DNA from: Phoronis ovalis | Taxonomy: Eukaryota > Phoronida > Phoronidae | Direction: 5' to 3' | Assembly: GCA_028565635.1 (NCBI GenBank) | Contig: JAOXYB010048613.1 | Span: 1 to 26,665 of the forward strand | Length of the DNA stretch: 26,665 bases | Shown: one piece after another, positions 9,593-21,900 of the stretch | Numbering within the stretch: position 1 is the stretch's first letter | Layout: each line of letters opens with the position of its first letter | Position numbers and translations under genes: made by a program | Notes under the pieces: generated by a model | The model's input: the letters and a program-made list of their open reading frames with translations, nothing else | Told to the model about the DNA's origin: nothing | Database searches by the model: none

Positions 9593-9941
9593 TCCACAAT
9601 CTCACTCCTCACTTAAATTAAAAAAATCTCCCTTCTAAAAAGCTTGTTGGTTGGTATTTCTGTAAAGGCTTTACACCATAATGCTTGTCATTATACATCT
9701 TGAATGTATGAATGCATAGTCCTGTATCCAAAAAAAAGTGTGATTAAGTTGTGTTACCATAAATAAATTTCGTCCAGCTTAAGAATTTTTTGTGAAAGTT
9801 ATCTTTTAGCAGACCATAAGGCAGAATCAGGAAAACATCTTCATATACCACTTATAGTAATACTCCCTTCATTATTCATTTTGACTGGACAAATAATTTT
9901 CTAAAAGCTAAAAATTACACCTCTTTATAATTTTATTTTAG

Positions 9942-11953
9942 GTTCCTCTTGGAAGTTACTGTTTTCAGTTATATATTCATAAAGAAATGTTTGAAGAAAT
10001 CAACTATGTGACGTTGCGATCTAGTGATAAACAAATACATAAAACAGAACTTTACATTGCTCAGAAACTTGGCACTGGAAGCATTTGGTCAACAATCTCA
10101 GTTTCACCGAGCCAACAAAATGCAACTTATTGGTACTGTGTAAAGGCCACAAAAAAAAGATATAGAATGTTTACAAGAACTGTTCATGACAAACAAGAAG
10201 AAAGCATCAGACGAACAGTGGCTATGAATGCGACACAGATACAAAGAAATGTGACACAGCAGGTACACAGAGATGTTTTTTTTGCTCCCTGCTTGTCAGA
10301 CAATACTAAATTTCAAGACTTAGCATGGTACTACTACATGTTAAGTATGGCTGAATCTGTGCAGGAAAATAGTTGGATTCAACTACTTTTAGAGATTGAT
10401 TACATTGATGGCTACCAAACTGTTCACCAGCGAAGTAGAATATTAGGACATCTTTCTTCGATTTGCAAAACATTTTCTCATAGAAGAACAGATATGTATT
10501 CAACTTTATTCTTTGTAATAACACTTGCAAAAATTTGCAATCCCAAATCTTCCCCATTACATACGGTAATGAAACCAGACACTGCAAAATGGCTAATAAA
10601 AAATATTGGTAACCAAGTAATATCTCTTAATATGGATGATGTAACAGGTTATCAGTTATATCATACTGTAACTAAGGAATCTGTATACACAGCCATAGTA
10701 GCTCTTGGCAGAACATCTCAACTAGATAAAGAGACATTTCTGAGGTGGACATTACGTTTCTTAGGCAGCTGTACCACAGCCAATTGCTTGCAGGAACTTT
10801 ATCCAAATAATGATATTGAATCAGATGCTCTACATTTGTGTGATATTCTATTTGAATCATACAAAGATACAGTTCCTATCATTGAATGGTTCTTTAGCCA
10901 CTTAAGAAATAGCAAAGTAGCGGTTATCATTGCAGAACATATATCTAGCAAATATACCCATCATGAGTGTTATTGTGAAATGTTTTTTCAATTAAGAAGC
11001 ATGTTAGTTCCCAATCTTGCGCAAAAATTGGAAGAAAGTGCTCCAAAATATGATACACATGTTGAGGACTGGCTGAATACCTGGAATAGATTAGTGAACC
11101 TACAACATTTTTTATTAGATGACATGATACTTAATAAAGTATTTTTGCCAATACCAGTCTTAGCGATTTCAAAAGTAGCACATATTATATTAGACAATAA
11201 GAAACTTGTATCTGATAAACAGAAAGAAGTGACATTTATAAGACGTTATGCTGATATATTGCTACAAAGAGTCAAACGTGAACGGGAACTAAAAAGCAGT
11301 ATAGAACAAGCTCAATGCATTTGGGAATCTGTAAAGTATGATGTGGATAGAATTAATGGTATAGATTACGAAATGTTTCTTAATTTGAGTGCTATACTGG
11401 AAAGAAAAAAAGAGAAGAAACAAGAATTTTCACATGCAGAAATACAGCAAGTTTGGACTTTACTTTCTGATGACATACTGTTCCCACCTGATGAACCTGA
11501 TAGAATGTGCGACATTTTTTTAAAAATATCTCATTTAACTTTATTTCCGGAAATATTAAAGTTAGGAAAATGCAAGGAAATAAAAGCCGAAAACATGCAA
11601 AAATATGCCATCCAATGGATACAGTATCGCATAGAGAAAGTAAAAAGAGAGGAATGCAATGTCATCCAAGTGTATAGAGTTGATTTGCCAGCAATTCTGT
11701 CTTGTCCCTTCCTTCATCAGCCTGGTAAGCAAAACCTACAAGACATGGCAAAACGGATGCTCCAGCATAAAGGCTTAAAATGTTCTTTAGAACAAGTTCA
11801 TGATGCCCACACCATAGAATGTGCAGAAAACAGAAACCTGTTCAAGCAACACATTCAATCTTTATGGAAAGAACGAGATAAATTAGACATTAATCATTCA
11901 GATGCAATAAAAATCCTTATGAGTAAATTAGAGATGACTGAAACTGCCGCACA
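9942..11953 (+). CDS. RNF213: RNF213-like protein, second exon (arm region)
   Basis: The exon opens at acceptor TTTTATTTTAG|GTT and closes at donor ACA|GTAAGT (11953/11954), a near-consensus donor. It is in frame with the previous exon (phase 0) and ends two bases into a codon, completed by the first A of the next exon (CA+A, Gln). The Met codon at 9987 is internal; the open frame extends upstream to the splice site. About 670 residues, mostly predicted helical and without a catalytic motif. The first ~90 residues (VPLGSYCFQLYIHKEMFEE ... ATYWYCVKATKKR) resemble the beta-rich CBM20-like segment that RNF213 proteins carry in the N-terminal third, though much degenerated. The remainder corresponds by position to the N-terminal arm or stalk that packs beside the AAA core. 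Residue-level similarity to vertebrate RNF213 is weak here, so the name comes from linkage to the next exon. Confidence 0.8.
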
Positions 11954-12998
11954 GTAAGTATCACATTTATTTCTGTTTAATTTTTCTGAGGCACATACAT
12001 GGTGAGTGTATACACACACACCCACACATAAAAAAAAAAAAATTGCAAATTCATAATTAATGAGCACCCTGTATACGAATCCCGTAAAAGAAAAAAAACT
12101 ATTTGCATGTATTAAGTAGAAAACAAAGAAGATAAAAAGTAAACAGTACTGAGCTTTTTGTTGTTTTTTCCTGAAATCATACTTATCGTATTACCCTGAA
12201 AGCTAAACCTGGGTCTAAATTAAGATCCGGTCTCAAACTAAAATGCATTTTCTAAAGGCTACATCAATATCCGAAAAAAATTAGTATGCCATATAGGAAG
12301 CAACTTGTCCCATCCCTTACTTCATAAAATTTATTAACTGAGCTGGGTGCTAAAACTGAATCGGGAGTAAAGGCTGCATCAGGATATTCAAAGTGAATAA
12401 AATGATCATTTACTGGAGGGTGTAATAAAAAAAATGAATGGTTGATTGTTAATGAATAGTCAATTTTGGCTATACTCATTTTCATACATACCACAATGTT
12501 GTATCTACAAATATGATGACCCAAAAGTAAGATACCTTTAAAGGTAAGACTCGGGTCTATAACTATCAACCAAATTAAAATGTTTTAAAAGAGTGAAAGT
12601 TCAAACATAAGACCCTCATGGGCCTTATATACATATCAAGGTTTAATTAATAAAACAAGTTATTAAGTAACTATTATACATTGTCCTACATGAAATCACC
12701 CAACCAATACCTTTGCATTCTGTTCCACAAAGAGTTATTCAATAGAAAAACCTCTTTGTTAATGAACACTTTTCTACCTAATGTGTGGCTTTTTGATTTT
12801 TCATAGGTTACAAAGAACAACAAAGATATGGATGTTACTGTACCTAACTTTCTTTTCATTTGTGGTAGGGATGGTGACATGCATTTTTGACAAAACTAAA
12901 GCATAGATTCACGACTGTAGGCCTGAAAAGCATTTGTGTTATAAAAATTGACATTGAGTAGCCAATAGTTGCAGTTATTATTGCTTTGTTTTTTTTAG
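11954..12998 (+). other. Intron 2 of the RNF213-like gene
   Basis: Donor ACA|GTAAGTATC and acceptor TTGTTTTTTTTAG|AATGG with a long T-tract. Phases match (two bases plus one base). It holds a small CA microsatellite followed by an A-run (about 12007-12042) and nothing else recognised; the short minus-strand open frames inside look random. Confidence 0.85.
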
Positions 12999-15900
12999 AA
13001 TGGAGGTTGACATTGTTCTCACTGTATTGGATTCATTGCCAGTCTATGATGACCTAACTGAAGTGTTTCATTCTGTACTGCAGCGAAGATCAATGTGGAC
13101 AAATTTATTTAAAAGCACTGGGGAATTTAAAGGCAAAGTAATGTCAAATGCTACAGTGGCAAAGACAATAAATTGTTTAAGAAGCATAAGAGCAGGAATT
13201 GAAAACAAATCTTTATGTGTCCATCTTGCACGAAGCATTATAGAAACATGTAACAAAAAAAACTTAATAAAGGAAGCTTTAGAGCTTATTTCTTGGTCAC
13301 ATGATATATCAGAGGCACCATCTTCCTGCGCAGAGAGTTTTCATGAAGTACAACTACTACTGGATTCATCAGATTTGAAGTTAGATAGGCTGGACAAATT
13401 TCATCAGCATTTTATTATTGGGCTAAGTGATGTAGTGAACATATCAGATAAAAACAGTTTTGAGAACAGACTCGAATCTATATGCACTGATCTTCATAAA
13501 GGTGAGTGTCAACTGCTAGAACTGGACGATGTCAATTTCTGGGCAATGCCTTTTGAAGACAATGATCAGGTTGATACATTAGTAATGTATGCAAGATCGG
13601 CAATCTTTATGACTATATGCAGAGATTTGTTTTTAAATCTAGAAAAAGATGAAAACACAAAGTTTGCTGCAGAAGAAAGCAAAGTAACACTAGAAAATAA
13701 TACAGAAACTTTTGAAGATGGATTTAACTCAAAAAAACAAAAACATTCAGTGCAAGTTTCAGATTTAACACATGCACTTTGCAATTCGGCAATTTCAAAA
13801 TTTAACCAAGCCATTGCACCATATTTCAATTTAGATGATATTTTACTGCAAGATGTTACAGCGTTGTTTCAAACTTGCGATGTAAAGCATGAAATAAGCC
13901 TCTTTGAAGAGTTTAAAAAACCTATGCCTATACCAAAGACTGTAAAAGAAGCATTGGGGCACTTTAGTGAATATGAAGATATAAAAAGGAAAACAAAAAG
14001 TATGTCAGAGGTAATGCATATGTTTGGTTTAAAGGCCAAGGGCTCATCTGATGCTTACTTTCATGCTGTTGAGAATTTCAAACAATGTCAGTTAGATGGT
14101 ACATCAACTTTGCTTCAAATCAGTTCTGCGACAACTTGTGTGAAGAAACTTCGCATTTCTGCAGACGAATGGTTAGTCATCGAAGAACTATCTCACTCTA
14201 AAACTCTAGTTGAATTTCTGTGGGATAATGTGGAAGACGATTTTAGACATCTTATTGATGCCTTTGAAGAACATGCTGAACAGCTTGTCAAAGAGTCAAC
14301 AGTCTCTAATCTAATAGATGTTAAAAGATTTATCAAATATCTTACTAGTTTAAATTATGAGGGGCAGACTATAAAATTTTTCAAACATTTAAAAGATTCA
14401 TTAAAACTAAAAATCACAGAAATTGCGGTTAAAATAAAAGATTGCAGCGAAACTGTCAACTCCTTAAAGGCACTGTACAACAATGTTGCCAACAGAGGGG
14501 AGATGACTAAAGAAGTTATTAACAATTTACTTACCAAAGGAGTTGTACGGTTCTACTTAACAGATGATACCTGTAAAGTTGAAATATCGTACGACACTGC
14601 TACAATTTCTTTGGCCGATTTAAACGATTATAGAAGTAGAGCCCTGCTTATTGTTAACAGTAACAAGACTACAGATAAGCATCAGGAACTATCTGAAGCC
14701 GAAAGAAAACGACTTACAGTTGACTTTGAAACATTCATTGATGCAGTGGAATACATTCGAGGAATTGTAAATGCATGTACATTGCTACATCAGTCTGGCA
14801 ACTTTGAGTATCGTAATTATGAAAAAACTCAACAATTAAGATGTGATGACGACTGTAATCACTTAAGAATTCTAAAAGAGCGCCTGGAAAGTGACCAAGA
14901 AGAGTGGACTCAGAAGCTAGACGAAGCAAGAAAAAAGTTTTATTTCCTTAATTTTCTATACTCTAAACAGTTGTGGGTTGTATATGATGAGTTTCTCGGT
15001 TTATGCAAGTTCCATTTAGCTTCAGAGGCTCTAAGTATTTTAAAATTCATCGATCCTAATGTAACAATTCAAGAAATGTCTGATTTTAAGCCAGAGTCAA
15101 GCATAGATGATCATGAGCAGTCAAATGAGAAAATCCTGGAAACATTAGGGCAAAATCTTGGCAGGTTTTTTTTCAAGAAGAAAACATATTTTCGTAGATT
15201 TCCAACCAAATTTAAAGATTTGGTACCCTTAGGACATACCATTACAGAAGGCAAGCTTCTTATAGCAGAACTGAATCAAGATAGCAAACTTGTACCAGCT
15301 ACAGTAATGAAACTGTTCTCGGATACTACAAGTTGTTTGCCAGAGCCAGCTAACATGATGTTTTGTTCAGCTGACACAACATGGGAGGAAATCAAACTGT
15401 TTCTTAAGCGGTGTCTTAGAGGATCAGACCAGCCTATCTTATACTGTTTGGCAAATGTAGAGTTGCTTCAAAATAACACACAGTTTCAACTGGTTGCTGA
15501 GCTGCAAGAGTTAATTAAACAATCCATTATACATGATTACAACAAGTTCCTTTTGACTGTTATTTGTCGAGGAAGCTCCAATCATCCAATTATTGATCAT
15601 TTTTCTAAGTATGTTCAACGTGTACAGTCCACAACAGAGGCAGAGTTGAAAGAATATTTAACCAAAATGTGGCCAAATGTTAAAACAGTTACATCAGATG
15701 TACCTAGTCTAGGAAAAACAGAAACTATACGCTCCGAGGCATTTAATAAGAAGCAAAACGTTGTTTATATATCAATTGGTGGATCTATAGACCGTAAAAA
15801 AATAATTCACCAGTTAGGTAATGGTCAGCTATACAAGGATGCTGTCATTCACATTGATGTTGCAGAGGTACATGATTCATTTGACCTGGATATTCTCATT

Positions 15901-18900
15901 TTTGAAATTGTAGTGCTGCGTGTAATTCGTGAAAGGACTACAGTATTTCATCTGGATACAGACAATATTTATATTGAAATTGCAAATTCTGTTAATCATA
16001 TCCTAAGGGATTCTTTGCATTTTACAACATGTTTTGACAAAATCCATCTTACATGGAAAAATTTTGAGAACTTCTACATTTCAGATAATACTCGGAGCAA
16101 TATTCAAGTTGTTTGTAAATTTCTCCAAGCATTTGAAGCTGAATCTCTTGACAAAGAAGATGTTGACATTTCTGGGGCGTGTCATTTTTTGCCAGTAGAT
16201 AAGGAAGAATGCATATATTTGCTGAGCAAATATATACCTTCTAAGAATTCTAATTTGTCCTTTGCTGTAATCAACACATTTATAAATGTGCTTGCAAATG
16301 AATTGCGAGCTTTTGCTTCTAGCCCATTCTTCAAGACATCCACAATAAAATTGATGCAAGGCGACAAAACAAACACTGTAAGAAGTTCTCTAGTTTCGCA
16401 GTTAGTAGCAGTTTACCGGAGCTTTGCCGACAGATCTGTTCAGCATTACAGAAGTGCTCAAAAGTTAGCTAGAGAGAAAATAAACATCATACATGACAAA
16501 TCAGAGTCAGCCATCACTTGTATGACTAAAGTGGTAGAAGATATGATTAAATGGACCAACGAAAACCATTTACTGGTTGTTTTTCATACCCAAAGCTATG
16601 GTGTATCACTTGTGTACCGCAAATTAGCTGATGTTCCAAAGGAAGTAGCAGAATTGTTTGAAAGTCAGTTACCAAAAGGTAAGAAGTTGATAGACTACAA
16701 CCAGTTGCATAATGACACTTTACAAAGAGAACTAGAAAAATGCGTGAGAAAAGATAAAGAAAAATTACCACATGGCATTTTACCAAAACACTATGCTCTA
16801 ACAGCAGACAATTTTCTTAAAATGATATTAATCTTTTTGAGAATCAAAGCAAATGTGCCTGTCATAATTATGGGTGAAACAGGCTGTGGGAAAACCAGCC
16901 TCATAACTTATTTGGCCAGCACATGCCAAGTTTCTCTGCAAATATTTAATTTACACAGTGGTGTAACAGAGCAAGAAATAATTCAAGCAGTTACTCAAAT
17001 CAACAAAAAAGCGCTAGAAAACATACATAAACCAGTGTGGTTGTTTTTGGATGAGATCAACACCTGTGATCACCTCGGTCTACTGAATGAAATTGTTTGT
17101 CAATGTCGCATTTATGGAAAACTGCTTTCTCCAAATCTCTCAGTGCTAGCTGCATGTAATCCCTATCGTGTTCGAAGTTCAAATCAAATTCTGACTGCAG
17201 GACTGCAGGACAAAGCAATACTAGATGAACGTTCAAGCTTAGTTTATAGAGTCCATCATCTTCCAGAAGCAATGATTGATTATGTCTGGGATTATGGCTC
17301 TCTGGATTCACAAGATGAGAAAAAATACATATTTCAGATGATAGCCAATGTTAGGGTTCCTGAAAAAGTTAAAGACTTACTAGGATGCCTTCTTTCGCAT
17401 TCTCAACAGTTCATTCGAGCTAAACAGAAATCTTTGTCAAGTGTCAGTCTTCGTGATGTTAATCGCTGCAAAAAAGTAACAGAATGGTTTTTTGAATATT
17501 TATGTAAACATGGAACAAAACAAGGGTTCTACAGTAAACCGTTTACCAAAAATCACAGAGCAATTTTGCTTGGACTGGCTCATTGTTACTATAGTAGACT
17601 TACTGACACAGAAGATAGGACTTGCTACTTACAAGAAATTTCAGATATTTTTGAAAAGCGAGGAATAAGTATAACAGGAATACTTTTAAGAGGCATAATC
17701 CATGATGAACAGAATCACATATTACAGGAAATGGAATTGCCACCAGGAACTGCTAGAAATACTGCACTGCGAGAGAATGTTTTCGTGATTTTAGTTTGTA
17801 TACTAAGCAGAATACCAATTTTTGTAGTTGGGAAACCTGGTTGCAGCAAGTCGTTATCAGTACAAGCCATAAGAACTAACTTGAGAGGAGCAGATTCTAA
17901 AAATGATTTGTTCTGTGAAATGCCTCAATTATACGTTGTTTCCTTTCAAGGATCGGAATATTCAACTTCAGATGGAATTCAGAAAGTGTTTCAAAAAGCT
18001 ATTAATTATAAAAAACATAATAAAGAGAATGATGTCCTTCCTGTTGTGCTTTTGGATGAAATTGGCCTTGCAGAGCAATCAAAGTTTAATCCCTTGAAAG
18101 TTCTTCATAGCCTTTTGGAACCCTACGGAAAAGATACGCCAGATGTTGCTGTTGTAGGTATTTCCAACTGGGCTTTAGATGCAGCAAAAATGAACAGAGC
18201 CATTCACCTGTCCCGCCCAGAACCAGATGAAGAAGAGTTACTAGATACTGCACGTTCAATTATAGATGCAGACAAAAAAATCTATAGGAAAATTCTTAAT
18301 AACTACTTACAAAAATTTGCTAAAGCTTATCATGACTATCAACAACAACAAAGGTACCAAAACTTTCATGGTCTACGTGATTACTATAGCTTGATAAAAC
18401 ATCTCTGTAGAATAGCAGACAATGAAGGAAAAGATTTAATAAAACAGGAGAGTATTGAGCGAGGCATCTTGAGAAATTTTGGAGGTATACCTACTGAGAC
18501 AAAAAACATTGTTAAACTCTTCATGGGTGACACCAAAGCAAATAATGTTACTGTAAAAGACCTCATACAAGATAACATTGATGATATCCATGCAAGGCAT
18601 CTCATGCTTATCACAAATGGCGATTCTGCTCTAAGTATGCTGGATTCAATAATATCTGATTTTGGTAGAGAGAGAGTTTTAATATTTGGCAGCAAATTTG
18701 AAGAAGATGTTAAGTCAAATGACTATAGTTCAAGAATTTTAAGCAAAATAATTCTCTGCATGGAGCGTGGTCTTGTTCTTATATTGAAAGACCTTGAGAA
18801 TATTTATGGAAGTTTGTACGACATGCTAAATCAGAACTACATCACTGTAGGTAAGAAGCAAACCTGTCGTGTTGCTTTAGGAGCATACAGTAATCCAATG

Positions 18901-21900
18901 TGTCCAGTGGACAAAGCATTTCGATGCATTGTTCTTATTGATGAAAACAAAGTATTTAAATCAGATCCTCCATTTCTCAATCGTTTTGAAAAGCAGCGAC
19001 TAACATTATCAGATCTGATTTCAAGTAAGCACCATTCAGAGATGATCAGCTTAGAAACATGGGTTACTGACATAACACAGATATATAATGAACCATTTGA
19101 GCTAGAAGATACCTTTTTAGGTTATAGTGAAGACACACTGCCATCACTGATTTTGAAAAAGTCTAGAACTGACTTTGTTGCTGATACCAATTCTTTATTG
19201 GCTGAGTGCCAAGAAGAGCTGTTGTGGATAGCTACACCAGATGGTGTCTTGCGTGCTTCTCGATCTCAGCTTTATAAATCTCAGCCAAAAATGGTCTCAG
19301 ATGTACAACAAAAAAATTTCAATTTGCCCATTCATAATGGTTTGCTTTTCTTTCTTGAGTCTGTTTTTAGTGAACAGCAAGATAACTTAAAATGGAAAAG
19401 GGACCTTATTGGTCTTTGCATTATTGCTCATACACACAGCAATATTCATGTTGAGGTGAAAAACATGGTTAATAGGAAATATAAATCTTTAGCACTGAAA
19501 CTCGGTGCATTTAAATGTGAGAAAGATTTGGCAAATAAGCTTGGTGAATTCTGGACTAGTGATGCTATATTACTTATTCTTCAATGTAAACCATTGGAAG
19601 ATGCTAGCCACATGCTTATGGCTAAGTGGATAATGGAACAACAAAGAGAAGAATTCAGTAAGCATATCTCTTCTGAAGTCGAGACAAAAAAGCATCTATT
19701 AATTTTAATCCATACCAGCAGAAATGATCAAAACACAGAGCACCATTGGCAATTCAATTTTCTGGACAAATGGCAATTTGTCACAATAGAATCACTAGAC
19801 AGCCCCACAACTCCATTTTCTCAGCTGGCTGAAGCAAACATGTTGCAAGTACTTAGGGATGGACTGATTAAACCGGTTGAAGAGATAGTAAAGGAGAATA
19901 TTCTTCGTGCATTTTTCTGCATAACATACTCAAAATCAGATCGCCTAGAGAAAAAAACAATAGAATTAATCAGCCATATACTTGATTCAAACATTCCAAA
20001 TATATTAACACAAAAAATTCTTGAATGGTGTGAGCAACAGACACATGAGAGTCATGGAAAATTCCATCCTGATTGCTGGCAAGTTCTAATTGCAACAGAT
20101 AACCAAGCATTATCAAATTCCTCAACCTTAATAAAAGCAATAAGTACATTTATTCAAAACAAAGTTACACAGCCTCTAGAGACTTTGGTTTTTAAATTAG
20201 AAAACCTTTCCTGCTGGGAAAGCTTTTTTAATTCCAAATATGAAGAAATGTGGAAGTTGTTTTTCAATAACCGTAAAATATTTCGTTTCAGTCACCTACA
20301 TGATATGCCCAGCATTCGTGTTTGTGACGAAATACCTCTCAGCTGTCTACGTTTTCCTTTTAGCCGGTGGTTTGCCAAAATAATTAATGAACACAAACAT
20401 GACTTTTTAGAAGACTTGTGGCACAAAGAAGATGATCCTGACAGTTGCACAGAAGATGGAGAACTTTCTACCAAAGTTTACCGTGAACTTCAAAATATGC
20501 TAAATGTTACTCTGAAAAACAATATACCTGAACTGTTTGAAAAAAGTGTTACCAAGGATATGGAAAAAGATTTTATCCTTGATTATTCCCAGCTGATGTC
20601 TGATGAATACTTGACATTTCTAACTCATAACGAGTGTTGTATTGCTGTTCACAAAATGGTTGAAAGCAAAGCCTTCCAATATCTAAAATGTTTAGAAAGT
20701 ACTCGATTTTCTGTTGAGGAAACAAAAGACTTGTCTATATCTGAATTTGTAACAACATACTGGAAGAATGAAGATTTAATAAACTCTGTACTTAGATTAT
20801 TGGTTGTGTGTAAGAGCATCTTTGATGACACTACGATTGCAAATCTATTTGATGAATGCTCATATCAGACCGCAAGTGAAGGAGTCAGTGAACAAAATTT
20901 GGTGCAGCGTGTTTGTAACTTAATTCTACCAACTGAGAATGTTCTTAGAAAATATGATGTTATCAACAATTGGCTTGTAAAAGCCAATGCTGTCCTAGCT
21001 ATGGCAGGGAGAGTTAGCCTGCAGTGTGTAGAGATCCACTTTCTTCGTATATGTAAGGACTTTGCAATGAATCTCATTTTGCCTCACAACTTGAGTATTT
21101 CATACCTTGTACAATTGAACACCTTAACAACAGCAGACATGTCAACCTTCACTAACCTTTTTGACTCTGTCTTTGAGATGGTATCCACTTTGGTGTCTTC
21201 AAAGAAAGTGACTAAAATAGATGGGCAAAATTTCCTGTGCTTATTCCTGTCTCGTTGTTATGATGCTGAAGGTGACTGTGGTGTAATGGCCCACATGTTT
21301 AAAAGGATTATAAATGGAGAAAATGTTGATCAAGATCTTTCTTTTTTTAGTCCCGTATTACAAGAGTTTATAGAAAATGAGATTCAAAGCTTAGGAGTAC
21401 CATCTTATAATTCTTCGTGTGCTGAATTTCTCGAAAGTTCTATATTAGATGGCTCATTGATTGGGAAATGCAATGCTCTTCATGATTTGGATGAATCCAT
21501 AAAAGCCTTGGAAACAAAAGAGGCTCCACTAGCAACTTTGACATGCGATATAATGCAGTTAATTCTAAGAAACTATATAAAAGATAACATAAACAATCCG
21601 GACAAAATTAATGAAATTCTTGATGCTGCAGCAGCAGCAAAACAAGTGTACATAAATAAAAGTTTAAATACTTCCTTACAAGGTGTCACAGCAATTGCAT
21701 ACTTAAAAGCAATCATGGAAACATTTAGTGCAAAAATAATTGGGAAAGGAGTAACTGAGCCTGTTCTGCAAAGGATAAACCTGTTGTGGTCATATGATCC
21801 TGAAGCCAGTGACATCATAAAAACCAAATGCACATCAATTGCATGTTACCTACTAAAAGAGATTCACTGTACAAAATCCCTGCAAGAAATAAAACAAGTA

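Larger units (their letters stand above)
7487..9941 (+). other. Intron 1 of the RNF213-like gene
   Basis: Bounded by donor CAG|GTAATA and acceptor TTTTATTTTAG|GTT. Both flanking exons break on codon boundaries (phase 0), and the joined frame reads ...GQQNMQ|VPLGSYCF. It contains a transposon-like element (7624-8277), a degenerate repeat tract (about 8400-9290), a 94-bp tandem duplication and a perfect hairpin, which account for much of its length. Confidence 0.8.

Noticed and set aside
9987-9989. Met at 9987 as a separate gene start
   Set aside because: The frame is open upstream to a good acceptor at 9941 and joins in phase with 7486, so the Met is internal.
13000-13002. Met at 13000 as the start of a separate gene
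   Set aside because: A T-rich acceptor ends at 12998, and the split Gln codon (CA|A) joins perfectly to the donor at 11953. It is therefore one gene with the upstream exons.
21625-21645. GCTGCAGCAGCAGCA as a disease-type trinucleotide repeat
   Set aside because: Only five alanine codons, inside a conserved helical stretch; too short to be a meaningful expansion.
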